38,409 nt of DNA from a virus: the IMG/VR virus record IMGVR_UViG_3300030116_002143, positions 1 to 38,409 of that record; one strand, given 5' to 3'. The notes under the pieces were generated by a model that worked only from the letters and a program-made list of their open reading frames with translations, did no database searches and was not told the DNA's origin. Positions 28,507-37,471 of the stretch are shown in pieces; the first letter of the stretch is position 1; each line of letters starts with the position of its first letter. Both the position numbers and the translations under genes were made by a program.

Positions 28507-31500
28507 ATGGCTTATTCCCCGATTGAGGAAGCGTTAAAAAGAGCCAGAGTAGTTCAACAGTCTGGTGCTGCTGGGGGGACAGGTCCTGATGGGCGTATCC
28601 AAGCGGCTTTAGAACGTGCTAGAAGTATTGCGCCTGTAACAAAACGTCCGACTATTAAAGAAGCTACTCAACCTGAAAAATCTGGTGACATAGAATTTTG
28701 GGGCAAAGTAGGAGATTTTGTAGATTTCTTAGACACTCCACGCGCTGCAATAGCTTCAACTGCTCAAGAACTTGTAGACGTTTTCCAAGGTGAAGGCTTT
28801 TCTCCTAAAGATTGGTTACAGCAAACTAAAGACAACCATTTGTTCGGAGAGGTTTTACGAGACACAGGAGTAACAGGATGGTTAGAAGATAAAGGTTACA
28901 AACACTCATGGCTACCTGGTCTTGCTTTGGATGTTGCTTTTGATCCTTGGACTTATGCGTTTGGTATAGGGTTAGCGGGTCGTACTTTGACTACAGCCCC
29001 GAAAGTATCTCAAGCTTTGAAAGCAGCGGCTAACACTGCTAAAACTGCGGGCAGGATGGATGACCACGCACGTTTGCTTGCTGCTGCTGAGAGAGTAAGA
29101 AAAACTAAAAGCATATCTTCGGCTGGTAAATCTTTAGATGATATAGGTATTAAACCAAATATGGGTTTCACTGTTCCTGGCACTGGCAGGTTCAGTCGTC
29201 AACTTATAGAGAATCCTTTGAATTATGCCACACGGGGAAAGTGGGGCGCTAAGTGGGATCAACGTCGAATTAAACAGTTGCCTGATTTTGTTGTTGGTGA
29301 AGGTCAAGGTTGGGTGGCTAAAAATAATGACAAAATTTTAGAAGCTATGCGTTTGATGCGCCGCAGTGACGACGCGAGTGTAGCTGCTTTACGTCAATTA
29401 GATGATCCTATTAAACGTGCTGCGGGTATGGCTTCCAAGATGGCTGTGGAAGGTTTGCGTATACCTGGGACTGCTGGTCTTGTCGGCATGTTAGCTTCTA
29501 TGCCTGGTAGGGCTTGGAACGCTGCCGCCCAGTTGAAACTTTTTAATGCTGCTGACAATTTAATCAACACTAAAGCACCTATACGCCAGTTGGAGATGAC
29601 GGCTAAAAACCCTGATGATGCTTTGGTTGGTTCTTTTCTTTCTTCTGTGCGTAATGAGGGCAAGGTTGCTCAAAGCACGATAGAAACTGCGCTTGTTTCT
29701 GATGTTAACAGGATAGGCGCTCAAGCTGATGCTCTGGGTGTAGACCGATCTGTTATCCAGTTGGCTTCTACTCAACCTTACTATTTGGAAGTTGCTGGTC
29801 GTCAAGTGGTTAACCCTGCGTTGCCAGAATCTATAACCCGTTTAGGTGCAGCGGGGGAGGAATTTCATAAAAGTCTCGTAGATTTTTGGGACAACGCTAA
29901 AGTTTTATTTGACGACGTTGCAGGTGACGCAAGGTTCGAGCCTTTAATCAACGACATGTACGCTGCTAGAACTTTAAAAGAAGGCAACGTAATAAACAAA
30001 GATTCTATTTTCAGACCTGCTTCTCCTAGTAGAAAGTTCAGTTTACGTTCTTATGTGACTCCCTCCCAGTACGACGAGTATGTCAGACAGTTAGGACAGA
30101 AAGAAGCTGACAGGCTTTACAGTAAAACTTTTTATGGTGAAGAAATTTTTGATGTGACTGGTCCTAATGGTGTGGGTAAAGGCGTTCAACAGCAAATGGA
30201 GGAAATAGGTCAAAGGTTATTTGGGGCTGAGTGGGTTCAGTTGTTTGAAGATGATTTTTTCAAAGTAGCGGAAGAATACATAGGTCGTTTAGGAAGGTTA
30301 GCGTCTGACACTAGAGTGGCTACATCGTTGGAGAACGCAGGGCAACTTATCCCTGTTGAAGTTTTAAACAAAAATTTTCAAGGAAAGCTGACAAGCCGTT
30401 TAGATAAGGCTTTAAATAAGGTTGATGCTAAAAAAGTTGAGTTGGGTGAAACTCGTAGGATAGCTGTTGAGGCTCAAAACAAAATAGATGATTTGAAACA
30501 GGGCGCTTCTGTGGATCAGGCTTCAGCGCGTAGGATACGTGACGAGCTTCAATCACAGTTGGATGAGTTGATGGAAGATGTGACACAGTTGCCTGATGTT
30601 ATGTTGCCTAACACTAAACGTGTTGTTGGTGAGATTCAAAAAAATTTGGGGGAGCGGAGTAAAACTTATGCGGCGAGGGCGTTAATAATTGATGAAGAAT
30701 TGACGCTGATTAACAGGATTCTTACTGCTGTAGCGAGAGGTCAAGATCCTGCTTTGTTTTCTGAACTTAGACGTAATGTTAAAACTATCAGTGATGCTTT
30801 GAGGGCTTACAATGTGGGGCAGTCGGCGGCTTTGTTGTCTGATGAGACTGTTGCGGGTATGCGAAGGTTGGAGCGTTTGCTTCGAGGCGAATTGGATTTA
30901 GGTCCTATGCCCGCAAGTGGGTTTGATCCTAAAGATCCTGCTGTTCAGCGTTTTGAAACGTGGGAAGAAATAGCTTCGGAAGCAATGCGGTTAGATCAAC
31001 AGTTAGAAGGTACTCTATTTAAACTTCAAGATGATTATGGTCGAATAAATAGTGCTAAAGCTCTTGTTGATGAGGAGATACAAGCTATAGAAGATGCGTT
31101 TAACACAGGCTTGTATGTGGATCAGCCTGTAGACGTTCAACGTTACATACGGTTACAGCAAGACGCTATACAGTATCAACAATCTTTAGCAGATCGTGAA
31201 CTTGCTGGTTTACGGCAGGCTTTGGCTGCTCAGACACGCATTTTCGGTGAGGCTTCTCAAGATGTTAAAAATCTTAACAACATGATTAACACGATAGAAG
31301 CTAATGAGATTCGTAGTTTGCGTTTAGACATAGCGGATGCTAAAGCAAGTCCCGATTTGAAAGTCCAGTTGACAGCCGCTGAGAGTCAAGCTGAGGCTGT
31401 TGCTGCTATTAACAACAAAAGAAGTATTCTTGGTTTTCAAGAAAATTACAATCAAGCCTTATCTAACCGTATCCGTCAAACAGGTTTCGACGATTATGTT

Positions 31501-32892
31501 GCTGTTAACACTGACGAATTTAAAGAAATGTTTGATGATGCTTTTTTAGCGTCAGCTCGCATTAACGATCCTAGAGCTGTCAGCGAGTTTCTGACAGGGT
31601 ACCCGAAGTTTTTGAACTGGTGGAAAGCTCAAGCTATAGCGTCACCTGGTTTTATTTTAAGGAACGGTCAGGGTGGCGTGTGGGTTAACACTCAGATAGC
31701 TCGTATTGAGATGGGGCTACATTCAAAGGTTGAGGCGATGAGAAGGGAAGCTGTTAAGAGAGGTACAGGCCCTACGAGTTACGACAGGTTGTTGACGGGT
31801 GCAAGAATTTTGCGTGATGAAGGTAAGACCATCCCGTTGAAAAGAGTGTTTGGTAATAAATCTAATCGCACAGCGTCAGGTTACGATCTGAAAGTTTTTG
31901 CGGACATGGTGGAATCAGGTATTGTTGGTCGTGGTCAAGCCGTGTCGGAGGTAGCGCGAGATGTTTTAGGGACTCGTGCTGGTACGTGGAATCCTTTTTC
32001 GGCAGATTTCAAACTGTTTCAAGGGATGAGGCGTGCTAATGAACGGATGGAGTTTATTTTACGTGGTGCTGTAGCTTTTGACGCTATGGCTTACAAGGGT
32101 AAAAGTTTGGATGATGCTTATGAGCTGGTCGCTAAATACCATTTCGATTACTCGGATTTAACTGATTTTGAACGTAAAATCAAATTGGTTTACCCGTTCT
32201 GGAAATGGCAGAAATCCATTATTCCCGTGTTGATAGAATCAATGGGGAAGAACCCTACGGCGTGGTCACGTTTAGGTCAACTTAAAGGCGAACTCGAATT
32301 AGATATAGGTGAAGAAAATTTGTGGCCTAGTTACGTTTTGAAACGTTACGGCATCGAGTTGCCGTTCATGTTTCAGGGTGGGCGTGCTATGACGATGCCT
32401 GATTTGCCTTTCCAAGATTTCGCCATAATGGTGAACGACCCGTCAGAAGCTCCACGCAAATTCGCTGAGGGTGTAGCCCCCTTTATTAAACTTCCTGTTG
32501 AACGACATTTCGGGGAGCAAGTTTTCGGAGGGTTACCTTTAGAGGGAAGATTCCAGCAGGTTCCTAATTTGTTAACAACCATTCCTGGTGTTATGGATGC
32601 GTTGGATTTTTTAGGGATGGCGAAACGCAACTCTAAAGGCGAGTGGCGTATGAGAGATAAAGATATTTATACTTTGGAGGCTTTAAGTCCTATTTTGGGT
32701 AGATCCCGCAGGTTGTGGCCTAATGAGAAATCTAAACAACGACGTTGGATCACAAGTATGGTAAGTTTCTTTTTTGGTGGGAGTTTACGTTTCCATAACG
32801 ACGCGGATGATCGTTTCGTGTGGTATGAGGAGCAGAAGAAACTTGAAAAAGACATACGGGATCAGCAAGATCTTGAAAACCGACGAAAATAG
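28507..32892 (+). CDS. Very large internal/ejection protein (1461 aa)
   Basis: The largest gene. The N-terminal 350 residues hold hydrophobic-amphipathic segments (LPGLALDVAFDPWTYAFGIG) that could act at a membrane. The middle (about 640-1000) is a long helical coiled coil. The region of about 1030-1300 carries FLNWWKAQAIASPGFILRNG and YHFDYSDLTDFERKIKLVYP followed by FWKWQKS, a conserved block I know from large internal proteins of phages of Gram-positive and marine bacteria. Size and position match the largest ejectosome protein (T7 gp16 type), which spans the host envelope and guides DNA. No transglycosylase motif is evident. Confidence 0.85.
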   Translation: MAYSPIEEALKRARVVQQSGAAGGTGPDGRIQAALERARSIAPVTKRPTIKEATQPEKSGDIEFWGKVGDFVDFLDTPRAAIASTAQELVDVFQGEGFSPKDWLQQTKDNHLFGEVLRDTGVTGWLEDKGYKHSWLPGLALDVAFDPWTYAFGIGLAGRTLTTAPKVSQALKAAANTAKTAGRMDDHARLLAAAERVRKTKSISSAGKSLDDIGIKPNMGFTVPGTGRFSRQLIENPLNYATRGKWGAKWDQRRIKQLPDFVVGEGQGWVAKNNDKILEAMRLMRRSDDASVAALRQLDDPIKRAAGMASKMAVEGLRIPGTAGLVGMLASMPGRAWNAAAQLKLFNAADNLINTKAPIRQLEMTAKNPDDALVGSFLSSVRNEGKVAQSTIETALVSDVNRIGAQADALGVDRSVIQLASTQPYYLEVAGRQVVNPALPESITRLGAAGEEFHKSLVDFWDNAKVLFDDVAGDARFEPLINDMYAARTLKEGNVINKDSIFRPASPSRKFSLRSYVTPSQYDEYVRQLGQKEADRLYSKTFYGEEIFDVTGPNGVGKGVQQQMEEIGQRLFGAEWVQLFEDDFFKVAEEYIGRLGRLASDTRVATSLENAGQLIPVEVLNKNFQGKLTSRLDKALNKVDAKKVELGETRRIAVEAQNKIDDLKQGASVDQASARRIRDELQSQLDELMEDVTQLPDVMLPNTKRVVGEIQKNLGERSKTYAARALIIDEELTLINRILTAVARGQDPALFSELRRNVKTISDALRAYNVGQSAALLSDETVAGMRRLERLLRGELDLGPMPASGFDPKDPAVQRFETWEEIASEAMRLDQQLEGTLFKLQDDYGRINSAKALVDEEIQAIEDAFNTGLYVDQPVDVQRYIRLQQDAIQYQQSLADRELAGLRQALAAQTRIFGEASQDVKNLNNMINTIEANEIRSLRLDIADAKASPDLKVQLTAAESQAEAVAAINNKRSILGFQENYNQALSNRIRQTGFDDYVAVNTDEFKEMFDDAFLASARINDPRAVSEFLTGYPKFLNWWKAQAIASPGFILRNGQGGVWVNTQIARIEMGLHSKVEAMRREAVKRGTGPTSYDRLLTGARILRDEGKTIPLKRVFGNKSNRTASGYDLKVFADMVESGIVGRGQAVSEVARDVLGTRAGTWNPFSADFKLFQGMRRANERMEFILRGAVAFDAMAYKGKSLDDAYELVAKYHFDYSDLTDFERKIKLVYPFWKWQKSIIPVLIESMGKNPTAWSRLGQLKGELELDIGEENLWPSYVLKRYGIELPFMFQGGRAMTMPDLPFQDFAIMVNDPSEAPRKFAEGVAPFIKLPVERHFGEQVFGGLPLEGRFQQVPNLLTTIPGVMDALDFLGMAKRNSKGEWRMRDKDIYTLEALSPILGRSRRLWPNEKSKQRRWITSMVSFFFGGSLRFHNDADDRFVWYEEQKKLEKDIRDQQDLENRRK

Positions 32893-32916
32893 CGGGACAA
32901 AACGGAGTATAAATAG

Positions 32917-33687
32917 ATGAAACACATCTCAAGAAAAGAATGGGGCGCTCAACCGCCACCAAAAGGAAAATTCGACAAACTTAACCGTGCCAAAGTTCAA
33001 GGCGTAGTCATCCACCACTCTGGTGTGGAGAACGGACCTAAGAACTCTGATGCTGTTAAAGCATTTGAACGACACCACATGGGTAAAGGTTGGGATGGTA
33101 TTGGCTACAACTGGCTTGTAGACGAATCGGGAACCATTTTTGAAGGCAGAGGATGGGATAACCGTGGAGCTGGAACTAAAGGCTGGAACAGTCGTTCAAT
33201 CAGCGTGTGCTTTACTGGCTGGGGTTTTAATAAGCCTGGCGACAATGCTTTACGTGCTTTACAAACAGTTGTTGATGCCGCTGAGTACCATTTCGGCAAA
33301 GGGCTTTGGGTTTCAACGCATCGCAAGAAAAGCCGTGAAGGGTATACGACGTGTCCTGGTGACTGGTTAGGTAACTGGGTTGAGGGAGGCATGGGTGTCG
33401 TGGAACCTCCTGAAGCTGTTGACTGGGCGGCTATCATCCAGTTCTTTAAGGATTTACATGAGAAGGTTAAGGCAACTCCTTTGTCTCGGCCTTCTCGTAG
33501 CAGAGGTTTGCCTGTGCGTTTAGTGCAGGGAAAATTAGTGGAACGTGGTTTCAACCCTGGTCCTGTTGATGGGATTTTCGGTAAGAAAACTGTGTCCGCT
33601 GTCAGAGAGTTTCAAAAGACACAAGGTTTTTTGAAGGTTACAGGCGTGGTGAATGGTGACACGTTCAGCGCTTTGTTCATACAGTAA
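32917..33687 (+). CDS. Endolysin: N-acetylmuramoyl-L-alanine amidase with PG-binding domain
   Basis: 256 aa. The amidase_2/PGRP domain (1-155) has the zinc ligands H33 or H34 (VVIHHS), H135 (WVSTHR) and C146 (TTCPGDW), with the usual Tyr64 (IGYNW). It should cut the amide between MurNAc and L-Ala. The C-terminal PG_binding_1 domain (about 190-256) reads FNPGPVDGIFGKKTVSAVRE. No signal peptide, so release depends on the holin encoded downstream. Start ATG 32917 behind ACGGAG. Confidence 0.95.
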   Translation: MKHISRKEWGAQPPPKGKFDKLNRAKVQGVVIHHSGVENGPKNSDAVKAFERHHMGKGWDGIGYNWLVDESGTIFEGRGWDNRGAGTKGWNSRSISVCFTGWGFNKPGDNALRALQTVVDAAEYHFGKGLWVSTHRKKSREGYTTCPGDWLGNWVEGGMGVVEPPEAVDWAAIIQFFKDLHEKVKATPLSRPSRSRGLPVRLVQGKLVERGFNPGPVDGIFGKKTVSAVREFQKTQGFLKVTGVVNGDTFSALFIQ

Positions 33688-33696
33688 GGAAAAATT

Positions 33697-33885
33697 ATGC
33701 CAAAAGGTAAAGGGTACGGTCCTTCGTTTCAGGAAACGTTCGGGTCGCAGGATGAGCAGCCTTACAACTCGACTTCTTCATTTAACATGTGGGATATGAG
33801 TCAGAAGGCTAAGAAAGCCGCAGCGTATTTGCGGGGAACTAATTTGGGCAACGCCAATCAAGGTGGCCGCCCTTTCGGAAAGTAG
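33697..33885 (+). CDS. Small late protein, unknown (62 aa)
   Basis: ATG 33697 behind AAGGAAAAA. Basic, Gln/Asn/Gly-rich, low-complexity ends (MPKGKGYGPSFQETFG; ANQGGRPFGK). Common type of short phage protein with no known role; position next to the lysis cassette. Confidence 0.65.
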   Translation: MPKGKGYGPSFQETFGSQDEQPYNSTSSFNMWDMSQKAKKAAAYLRGTNLGNANQGGRPFGK

Positions 33886-33891
33886 GTTAAG

Positions 33892-34050
33892 ATGCCTCAC
33901 AATTTAGATGGTACTACTCCTAGCACTAACGCTGAGAGTGTGGTCGTGTCGAGTGTGACACGCCCTACAGCTAATCTGGGTACGTTAACTGGTGACGCTA
34001 TGTTGCGTATGAGTAACGGTATGCGCGCCAAGTTCGACGAGAACGACTAA
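33892..34050 (+). CDS. 52-aa late protein, unknown
   Basis: ATG 33892 to TAA 34050. It begins MPHNLDGTTPSTN and ends MRAKFDEND. It fits tightly between its neighbours and overlaps a 10-codon frame by one base. Function unknown. Confidence 0.6.
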   Translation: MPHNLDGTTPSTNAESVVVSSVTRPTANLGTLTGDAMLRMSNGMRAKFDEND

Positions 34051-34082
34051 TGGCTCGTAAGCCTAGAAAACCTAGGTACTGA
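34050..34082 (+). CDS. Possible 10-aa basic micropeptide
   Basis: MARKPRKPRY from ATG 34050 (TAATG overlap with the preceding stop) to TGA 34082; the next gene starts 3 bases later. It may be only a translational bridge that re-positions ribosomes, or a real Arg/Lys-rich peptide. Confidence 0.3.
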   Translation: MARKPRKPRY

Positions 34083-34084
34083 AG

Positions 34085-34219
34085 ATGCCTCTTAAACGAG
34101 GATCGGATCAGAAAACTATTTCTCAAAACATAGGCACTCTAATCTCGGAGGGTTATAAACGGGATCAGGCTGCCGCTATAGCGTATGATAAAGCTAACAG
34201 GAGTAAAAAAAGAAAATGA
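34085..34219 (+). CDS. 44-aa basic protein of a common phage type
   Basis: MPLKRGSDQKTISQNIGTLI, then SEGYKRDQAAAIAYDKANR and a Lys-rich end. The pattern of a TISxNI helix followed by a QAxAIAxxKA helix is widespread in phage and bacterial small proteins of unknown role. Coupled to the holin by an ATGA overlap. Confidence 0.75.
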   Translation: MPLKRGSDQKTISQNIGTLISEGYKRDQAAAIAYDKANRSKKRK

Positions 34220-34386
34220 AAAACTTTGGTGATTTATTAGAAAGAGCGGCTTGGACTTTCGCCCAGTCGTTTCTTGGTGTGTTTGTTGTTGCTGACTTGT
34301 CGTCAGCTAAAGGTGCGGGTATCGCAGGTTTAGCTGCCGCTGTGTCTGTTGCTAAAACGTTCGTTAAGGATCGTGTAGCTAAGTAA
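34216..34386 (+). CDS. Putative holin
   Basis: 56 aa starting at ATG 34216. The pattern is a short cytoplasmic start (MKNFGDLLERAAWTFAQ), a hydrophobic segment (SFLGVFVVADL), then a Gly/Ala-rich helix (GAGIAGLAAAVSVAKTFV) and a basic tail. It resembles r1t-type small holins (LLERAAWTFAQ pattern). It should open the membrane to release the endolysin encoded 0.5 kb upstream. It overlaps the previous stop by 3 bases. Confidence 0.8.
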   Translation: MKNFGDLLERAAWTFAQSFLGVFVVADLSSAKGAGIAGLAAAVSVAKTFVKDRVAK

Positions 34387-34388
34387 CA

Positions 34389-34727
34389 ATGGAAGAAAAT
34401 GTTGATGTTGAGGAAAAATGGCAGGAGTTTCTGAACGCTGAAGGCTGGCAGATTTCCAAAGAGATTTATGACAATCTCCAAGCAACATCAAGAGTGTTAG
34501 ACACTGATGATGGAACCCACGCAAAATGGTCCTCTAATGGAAAACTTGGGTTACTGTTGGTGTTTGATGGTGATGAAGCTGATGCCCTTGTCGCTACCTA
34601 CTTCGCTGGAATGGATGGTAGTGACGAGGCTCAGTCTTGTTTCGGGATATGGGTAGCTTCGTTGATGAACATGTTAGACGCTTGCCTCGGAGACATGCCC
34701 ACTGACGGGCAGATCGAAAGTCCTTAA
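34389..34727 (+). CDS. Unknown last rightward gene
   Basis: 112 aa, acidic and aromatic, from ATG 34389 just after the holin stop. Its last 54 bases overlap the end of the convergent minus-strand gene. No family recognised. The region before the overlap has the same frame quality as the upstream genes, so I think it is real. Confidence 0.7.
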   Translation: MEENVDVEEKWQEFLNAEGWQISKEIYDNLQATSRVLDTDDGTHAKWSSNGKLGLLLVFDGDEADALVATYFAGMDGSDEAQSCFGIWVASLMNMLDACLGDMPTDGQIESP

Positions 34728-35231
34728 GTCTAACATTATCCCTATGATCGCATAGCCGATCAGATCTTTGAAAGTGTCAGCTAAAGGTTCCCAACCTGGG
34801 TCTGCGTGCATAGCGACCAGATTTTCCATGCGTGCCACTTTGTCGTGTGAACGCACCCATAAACCTGTCTGACCGAAACGGCGTATGTTCTCATACCCGT
34901 ACGCTTTCTGTTTCTCCGTGAGGAAACCTATGAGCTGTTTAGCGCGTGGTCTGCCTTTGCCTGTAGTCCACGAGGTTACACCGTGATCTATCGCAGCGTG
35001 CAGGTTGCGTTCAGCTAGACAAGCCCACGCCAACCAGCTTCCGTCACGTCTGTCAACCATGTGATCTAAATATTTTCTCAAGTCCACGAGCGCAGTGTTG
35101 TTTGACGGTTCGCGTGGCGTGTAGTAGTCGTCGATTATCACAGCGGCTCTGAGAGCGGCGCTTTGCCATGTGTGAGGTCCGTCTGTTGTTACTCGTTCGA
35201 TGAGGGTTTGACGTTTTTTTTGTGCAACCAT
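34674..35231 (-). CDS. Nmad1/DUF1599-like nucleotide-modification associated protein
   Basis: 185 aa. The C-terminal half has K-x-x-AYGYENIRRFGQTGLWVR, SHDKVARMENLVA and the helix PLADTFKDLIGYAIIGIM, which is the pattern of the Nmad1/DUF1599 family (a MazG-like all-helical fold). Members are found near DNA-modification enzymes and are thought to act on nucleotides. It is the last gene of the leftward block. Activity is inferred from family only. Confidence 0.72.
   Translation of the reverse strand: MVAQKKRQTLIERVTTDGPHTWQSAALRAAVIIDDYYTPREPSNNTALVDLRKYLDHMVDRRDGSWLAWACLAERNLHAAIDHGVTSWTTGKGRPRAKQLIGFLTEKQKAYGYENIRRFGQTGLWVRSHDKVARMENLVAMHADPGWEPLADTFKDLIGYAIIGIMLDLRTFDLPVSGHVSEASV
34696..34711. 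terminator. Weak hairpin in the convergent overlap
   Basis: TGCCC-ACTGAC-GGGCA gives a 5-bp GC-rich stem between the two converging gene ends. There is no T-run on either strand, so as a bidirectional terminator it is weak. Confidence 0.3.
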
Positions 35232-35599
35232 TCCTTTACCTCTGGGTGTTCTGTTAAATCTTCTAAAAGTTTCAGTCGTATAGCGTCGCGTCGTCTAGCT
35301 AACGTCGTTTTGGGTATGCCCAGCACTCTGCCTGCGAGCCGTAACGATAAGCCTGCTATGAACAGGATGTTGAATATCCATTCTTCTTCGGGTGACAGTT
35401 TGTCTACAGCGTCGGCTAATGCTTCTCTTAGCAGGTGCGTGTTTTGCATCGGGAGGATGTCAACGGTTTGTCCTGGTGCTAGGGAGATTAGAGCTTCAAG
35501 GTCGTTTATTGCTCTGTTGTTTGTGAAAGCTGCTTTTGTTCTTGTGTTAGCCCATAGTGAAGATGTTGGATCTTCAGGCCATTCCCGCTTCTTCGCCAT
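35189..35599 (-). CDS. Sigma-70 region 4-like HTH protein
   Basis: 136 aa from ATG 35599; a TTG at 35614 also fits. Residues about 75-120 read LSPEEEWIFNILFIAGLSLR and then LAGRVLGIPKTTLARRRDAI. This is the sigma region 4.2 helix-turn-helix pattern (LS-EE, GLS, LGI-KTT-RRR). The N-terminal half lacks recognisable region 2, so it is more likely a transcription regulator or anti/alternate sigma than a full sigma factor. It is a candidate to act on the divergent control region. Overlaps neighbours by 26-43 bases. Confidence 0.7.
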   Translation of the reverse strand: MAKKREWPEDPTSSLWANTRTKAAFTNNRAINDLEALISLAPGQTVDILPMQNTHLLREALADAVDKLSPEEEWIFNILFIAGLSLRLAGRVLGIPKTTLARRRDAIRLKLLEDLTEHPEVKEWLHKKNVKPSSNE

Positions 35600-36065
35600 C
35601 GTGTGTCCATTCAAACATGTTTGTTTTCAACTGCCAGTAAGGTTTCTCTATTCCTGGATCTTTGAAAGTTCCTAGTGTTGTTTGGTCACTTTTGATTAGT
35701 TTGTTAAGATCTTGTAACGGTACTGTTACGAACATGTTACGAGATGAGTCCCAAAAGAAGTATAGCACAGGCATCACGGTGTGCCATGCTGTTTCTATTG
35801 CAACATATTTTTCTATTTTAAGTTTGATACCTGCACGTGGGGAGCATCCTTGCACTTCCACAAAGTATCTCCCTTCGAGAATGTAGTCTGGCGTGTAACG
35901 TGTCGCTAATGGGAGTCTAGCTACTGGGAAATCTGGTCTGTTCAAACCGTACCGCGCCCATTTTTCGTAGTTGCGTTCAAAAGCCGCTTCGCTTATGTCT
36001 CCCATGGTGTCGAAACGTGCGCCCCATGATTTGTCCGCAAAGTGTGTTGTGTGTTTAGTCGTCAA
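35574..36065 (-). CDS. PD-(D/E)XK-like nuclease
   Basis: 163 aa with a TTG start at 36065 overlapping the RusA stop. The segment YTPDYILEGRYFVEVQG carries an Asp, then E-x-Q after a strand, close to the D...ExK core of PD-(D/E)XK nucleases (Gln replaces Lys). A downstream helix and a strand (PVLYFFWDSS) fit the fold. It may cut branched or host DNA. Adjacent to RusA and the sigma-like gene; activity is unproven. Confidence 0.65.
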   Translation of the reverse strand: MTTKHTTHFADKSWGARFDTMGDISEAAFERNYEKWARYGLNRPDFPVARLPLATRYTPDYILEGRYFVEVQGCSPRAGIKLKIEKYVAIETAWHTVMPVLYFFWDSSRNMFVTVPLQDLNKLIKSDQTTLGTFKDPGIEKPYWQLKTNMFEWTHDGEEAGMA

Positions 36066-36414
36066 GTTTATCTACTTTCACCGCCGATACTCGAACCACT
36101 TGCCTGTCGTCATCCCAGGCAACACCGTTCAAGGCATCTAATGTGAGTTTCACATAGTTGTCTATGTCCCCTCTGAGGGTTTTAGCTCCATGAGGAGATT
36201 TTAGCACTGTGATGGAGGTTGCTGTGGGACTGTACATGAGTACCACTTCCACTGGTCCGTCTATTTTTTCGCCGATCTGGTTTTCCCATTCTTCAGCTAT
36301 GACATCTTCTTCTTTGAGGGTGCTTTGTGGTGTGAATACGTGACCGCTGCGTGTGTGCCGTGGTCGTGCTTTGACTTTCGGTCTGCGGTCCACGATGAGG
36401 GTGAATGTTTCCAT
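36055..36414 (-). CDS. rusA: RusA-type Holliday junction resolvase
   Basis: 119 aa. RGDIDNYVKLTLDALNGVAW with a following DDDRQVV is the RusA signature: D83 and D85-N86 (metal ligands), D93, and D101-D103. It should cut four-way junctions symmetrically to separate recombined or replicated phage DNA before packaging. It starts in a TGATG overlap with a 30-aa membrane peptide gene. Confidence 0.92.
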   Translation of the reverse strand: METFTLIVDRRPKVKARPRHTRSGHVFTPQSTLKEEDVIAEEWENQIGEKIDGPVEVVLMYSPTATSITVLKSPHGAKTLRGDIDNYVKLTLDALNGVAWDDDRQVVRVSAVKVDKLDD

Positions 36415-36506
36415 CAGATCGTCAACGTGAATATCAGTAAAGCTGTGGCGATAATAACGATTATTATTTCACATGCGGTTCTTAGTTTAACGGATTGGTC
36501 TGTCAT
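36414..36506 (-). CDS. 30-aa single-pass membrane peptide
   Basis: ATG 36506 overlaps the primase stop (ATGA), and the TGA overlaps the RusA ATG. Residues 13-30 (EIIIVIIATALLIFTLTI) are a membrane helix after a polar MTDQSVKLRTAC. Coupling on both sides supports a real gene; the role is unknown. Confidence 0.6.
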   Translation of the reverse strand: MTDQSVKLRTACEIIIVIIATALLIFTLTI

Positions 36507-37471
36507 GTTCTTACTGTTCTTTCTGCGTCTGCGACCATGTTGGATATGCGTTGCCTACCGTCGCTGCGGTTGTTGAATTTGGAACCCCACGCTATGTCAG
36601 CGTCTATGAGTTCTTCTTCGATGTCGCCACTGGGGTAGCCTTGTTCAACCATCGCGCAAGCCAACGAGAACAAGGTCGCGGATCTGTCTCCGTTGGGTTT
36701 GTTAGGCTCTGGTCGAGGTCCGTTGCGTCTGATAGCTTCAGCTAACCCTGTCAGCTTCCCGCTGTTTCTAGTCGCATACGTTTTTCTAGGAGGTGGGGGT
36801 GGCGGGGGTTTGTACAGGGCGTGTACTGGCTCCCATTCCTCTGGCAGTACCCTTGACATCAGAGCTGTTGTAGCGAACTGTGATGCGGTCATTTCCTCTC
36901 CGTGTCTGATAACAACGTTACGACCTGGATCTGCACAAGCGGGGTATGGGAGCCTGACACCGTTTCCCCATCCTTTTCCTGTTAGTTCTATTTGTTTCGG
37001 GTTGACTTCTGTTATCGGTGCGTCAACTATGTTACACGCTGCGATCAGTCCTTCTCTGCAATGGCGTGCGAGTATCGGTTCCGAGAAGAAAACCCACAGG
37101 TGGTAGCCTTTGGAACGTGAAATTTCCACCCAAGATGCCACGTTCAGTTGCTTCAATAATTCTTGTACGTTTAATGCGTGTATTAATGATTCTTCTTCTC
37201 CTACATCCCAGTCTACGCAACCCCAATAAACCATGTATTTAGACGCTCCCGTTTCCTGCCCTTCTGAGGCTTCTGTCACCTCTAATAGTGGGTACACCCC
37301 GATGGGTAGCTCAGAGTCGCTCAGATGGTCCTCTATGGCGGTCTGAAAGGCAATCCCGTAAGCTGTGCAAAACCCTCCAGACCAGTTTTGCATGGGTCTG
37401 AAATCTGAGCCTGCTTTAGCTATCTTCCCGCCTCTGAAAAGCTCACTGAAAGCGACACTCGTTTCACTCAT
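36503..37471 (-). CDS. Archaeo-eukaryotic-type primase (AEP / PrimPol-like)
   Basis: 322 aa from ATG 37471; the frame extends to 37504 with other starts, and the ATG overlaps the PP-loop gene's end. The catalytic DxD is D87-W-D89 in CVDWDVGEE, followed by SRSKGYHLW (118-126, the SxH nucleotide-binding motif) and GNGVRLPYPACAD, the third AEP motif. The C-terminal 60 residues look like a PriCT-type helical domain (SLACAMVEQGYPSGDIEEEL). It should make primers and may also extend DNA. With no DNA polymerase gene, it and the helicase are the phage's core replication enzymes. Confidence 0.88.
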   Translation of the reverse strand: MSETSVAFSELFRGGKIAKAGSDFRPMQNWSGGFCTAYGIAFQTAIEDHLSDSELPIGVYPLLEVTEASEGQETGASKYMVYWGCVDWDVGEEESLIHALNVQELLKQLNVASWVEISRSKGYHLWVFFSEPILARHCREGLIAACNIVDAPITEVNPKQIELTGKGWGNGVRLPYPACADPGRNVVIRHGEEMTASQFATTALMSRVLPEEWEPVHALYKPPPPPPPRKTYATRNSGKLTGLAEAIRRNGPRPEPNKPNGDRSATLFSLACAMVEQGYPSGDIEEELIDADIAWGSKFNNRSDGRQRISNMVADAERTVRT

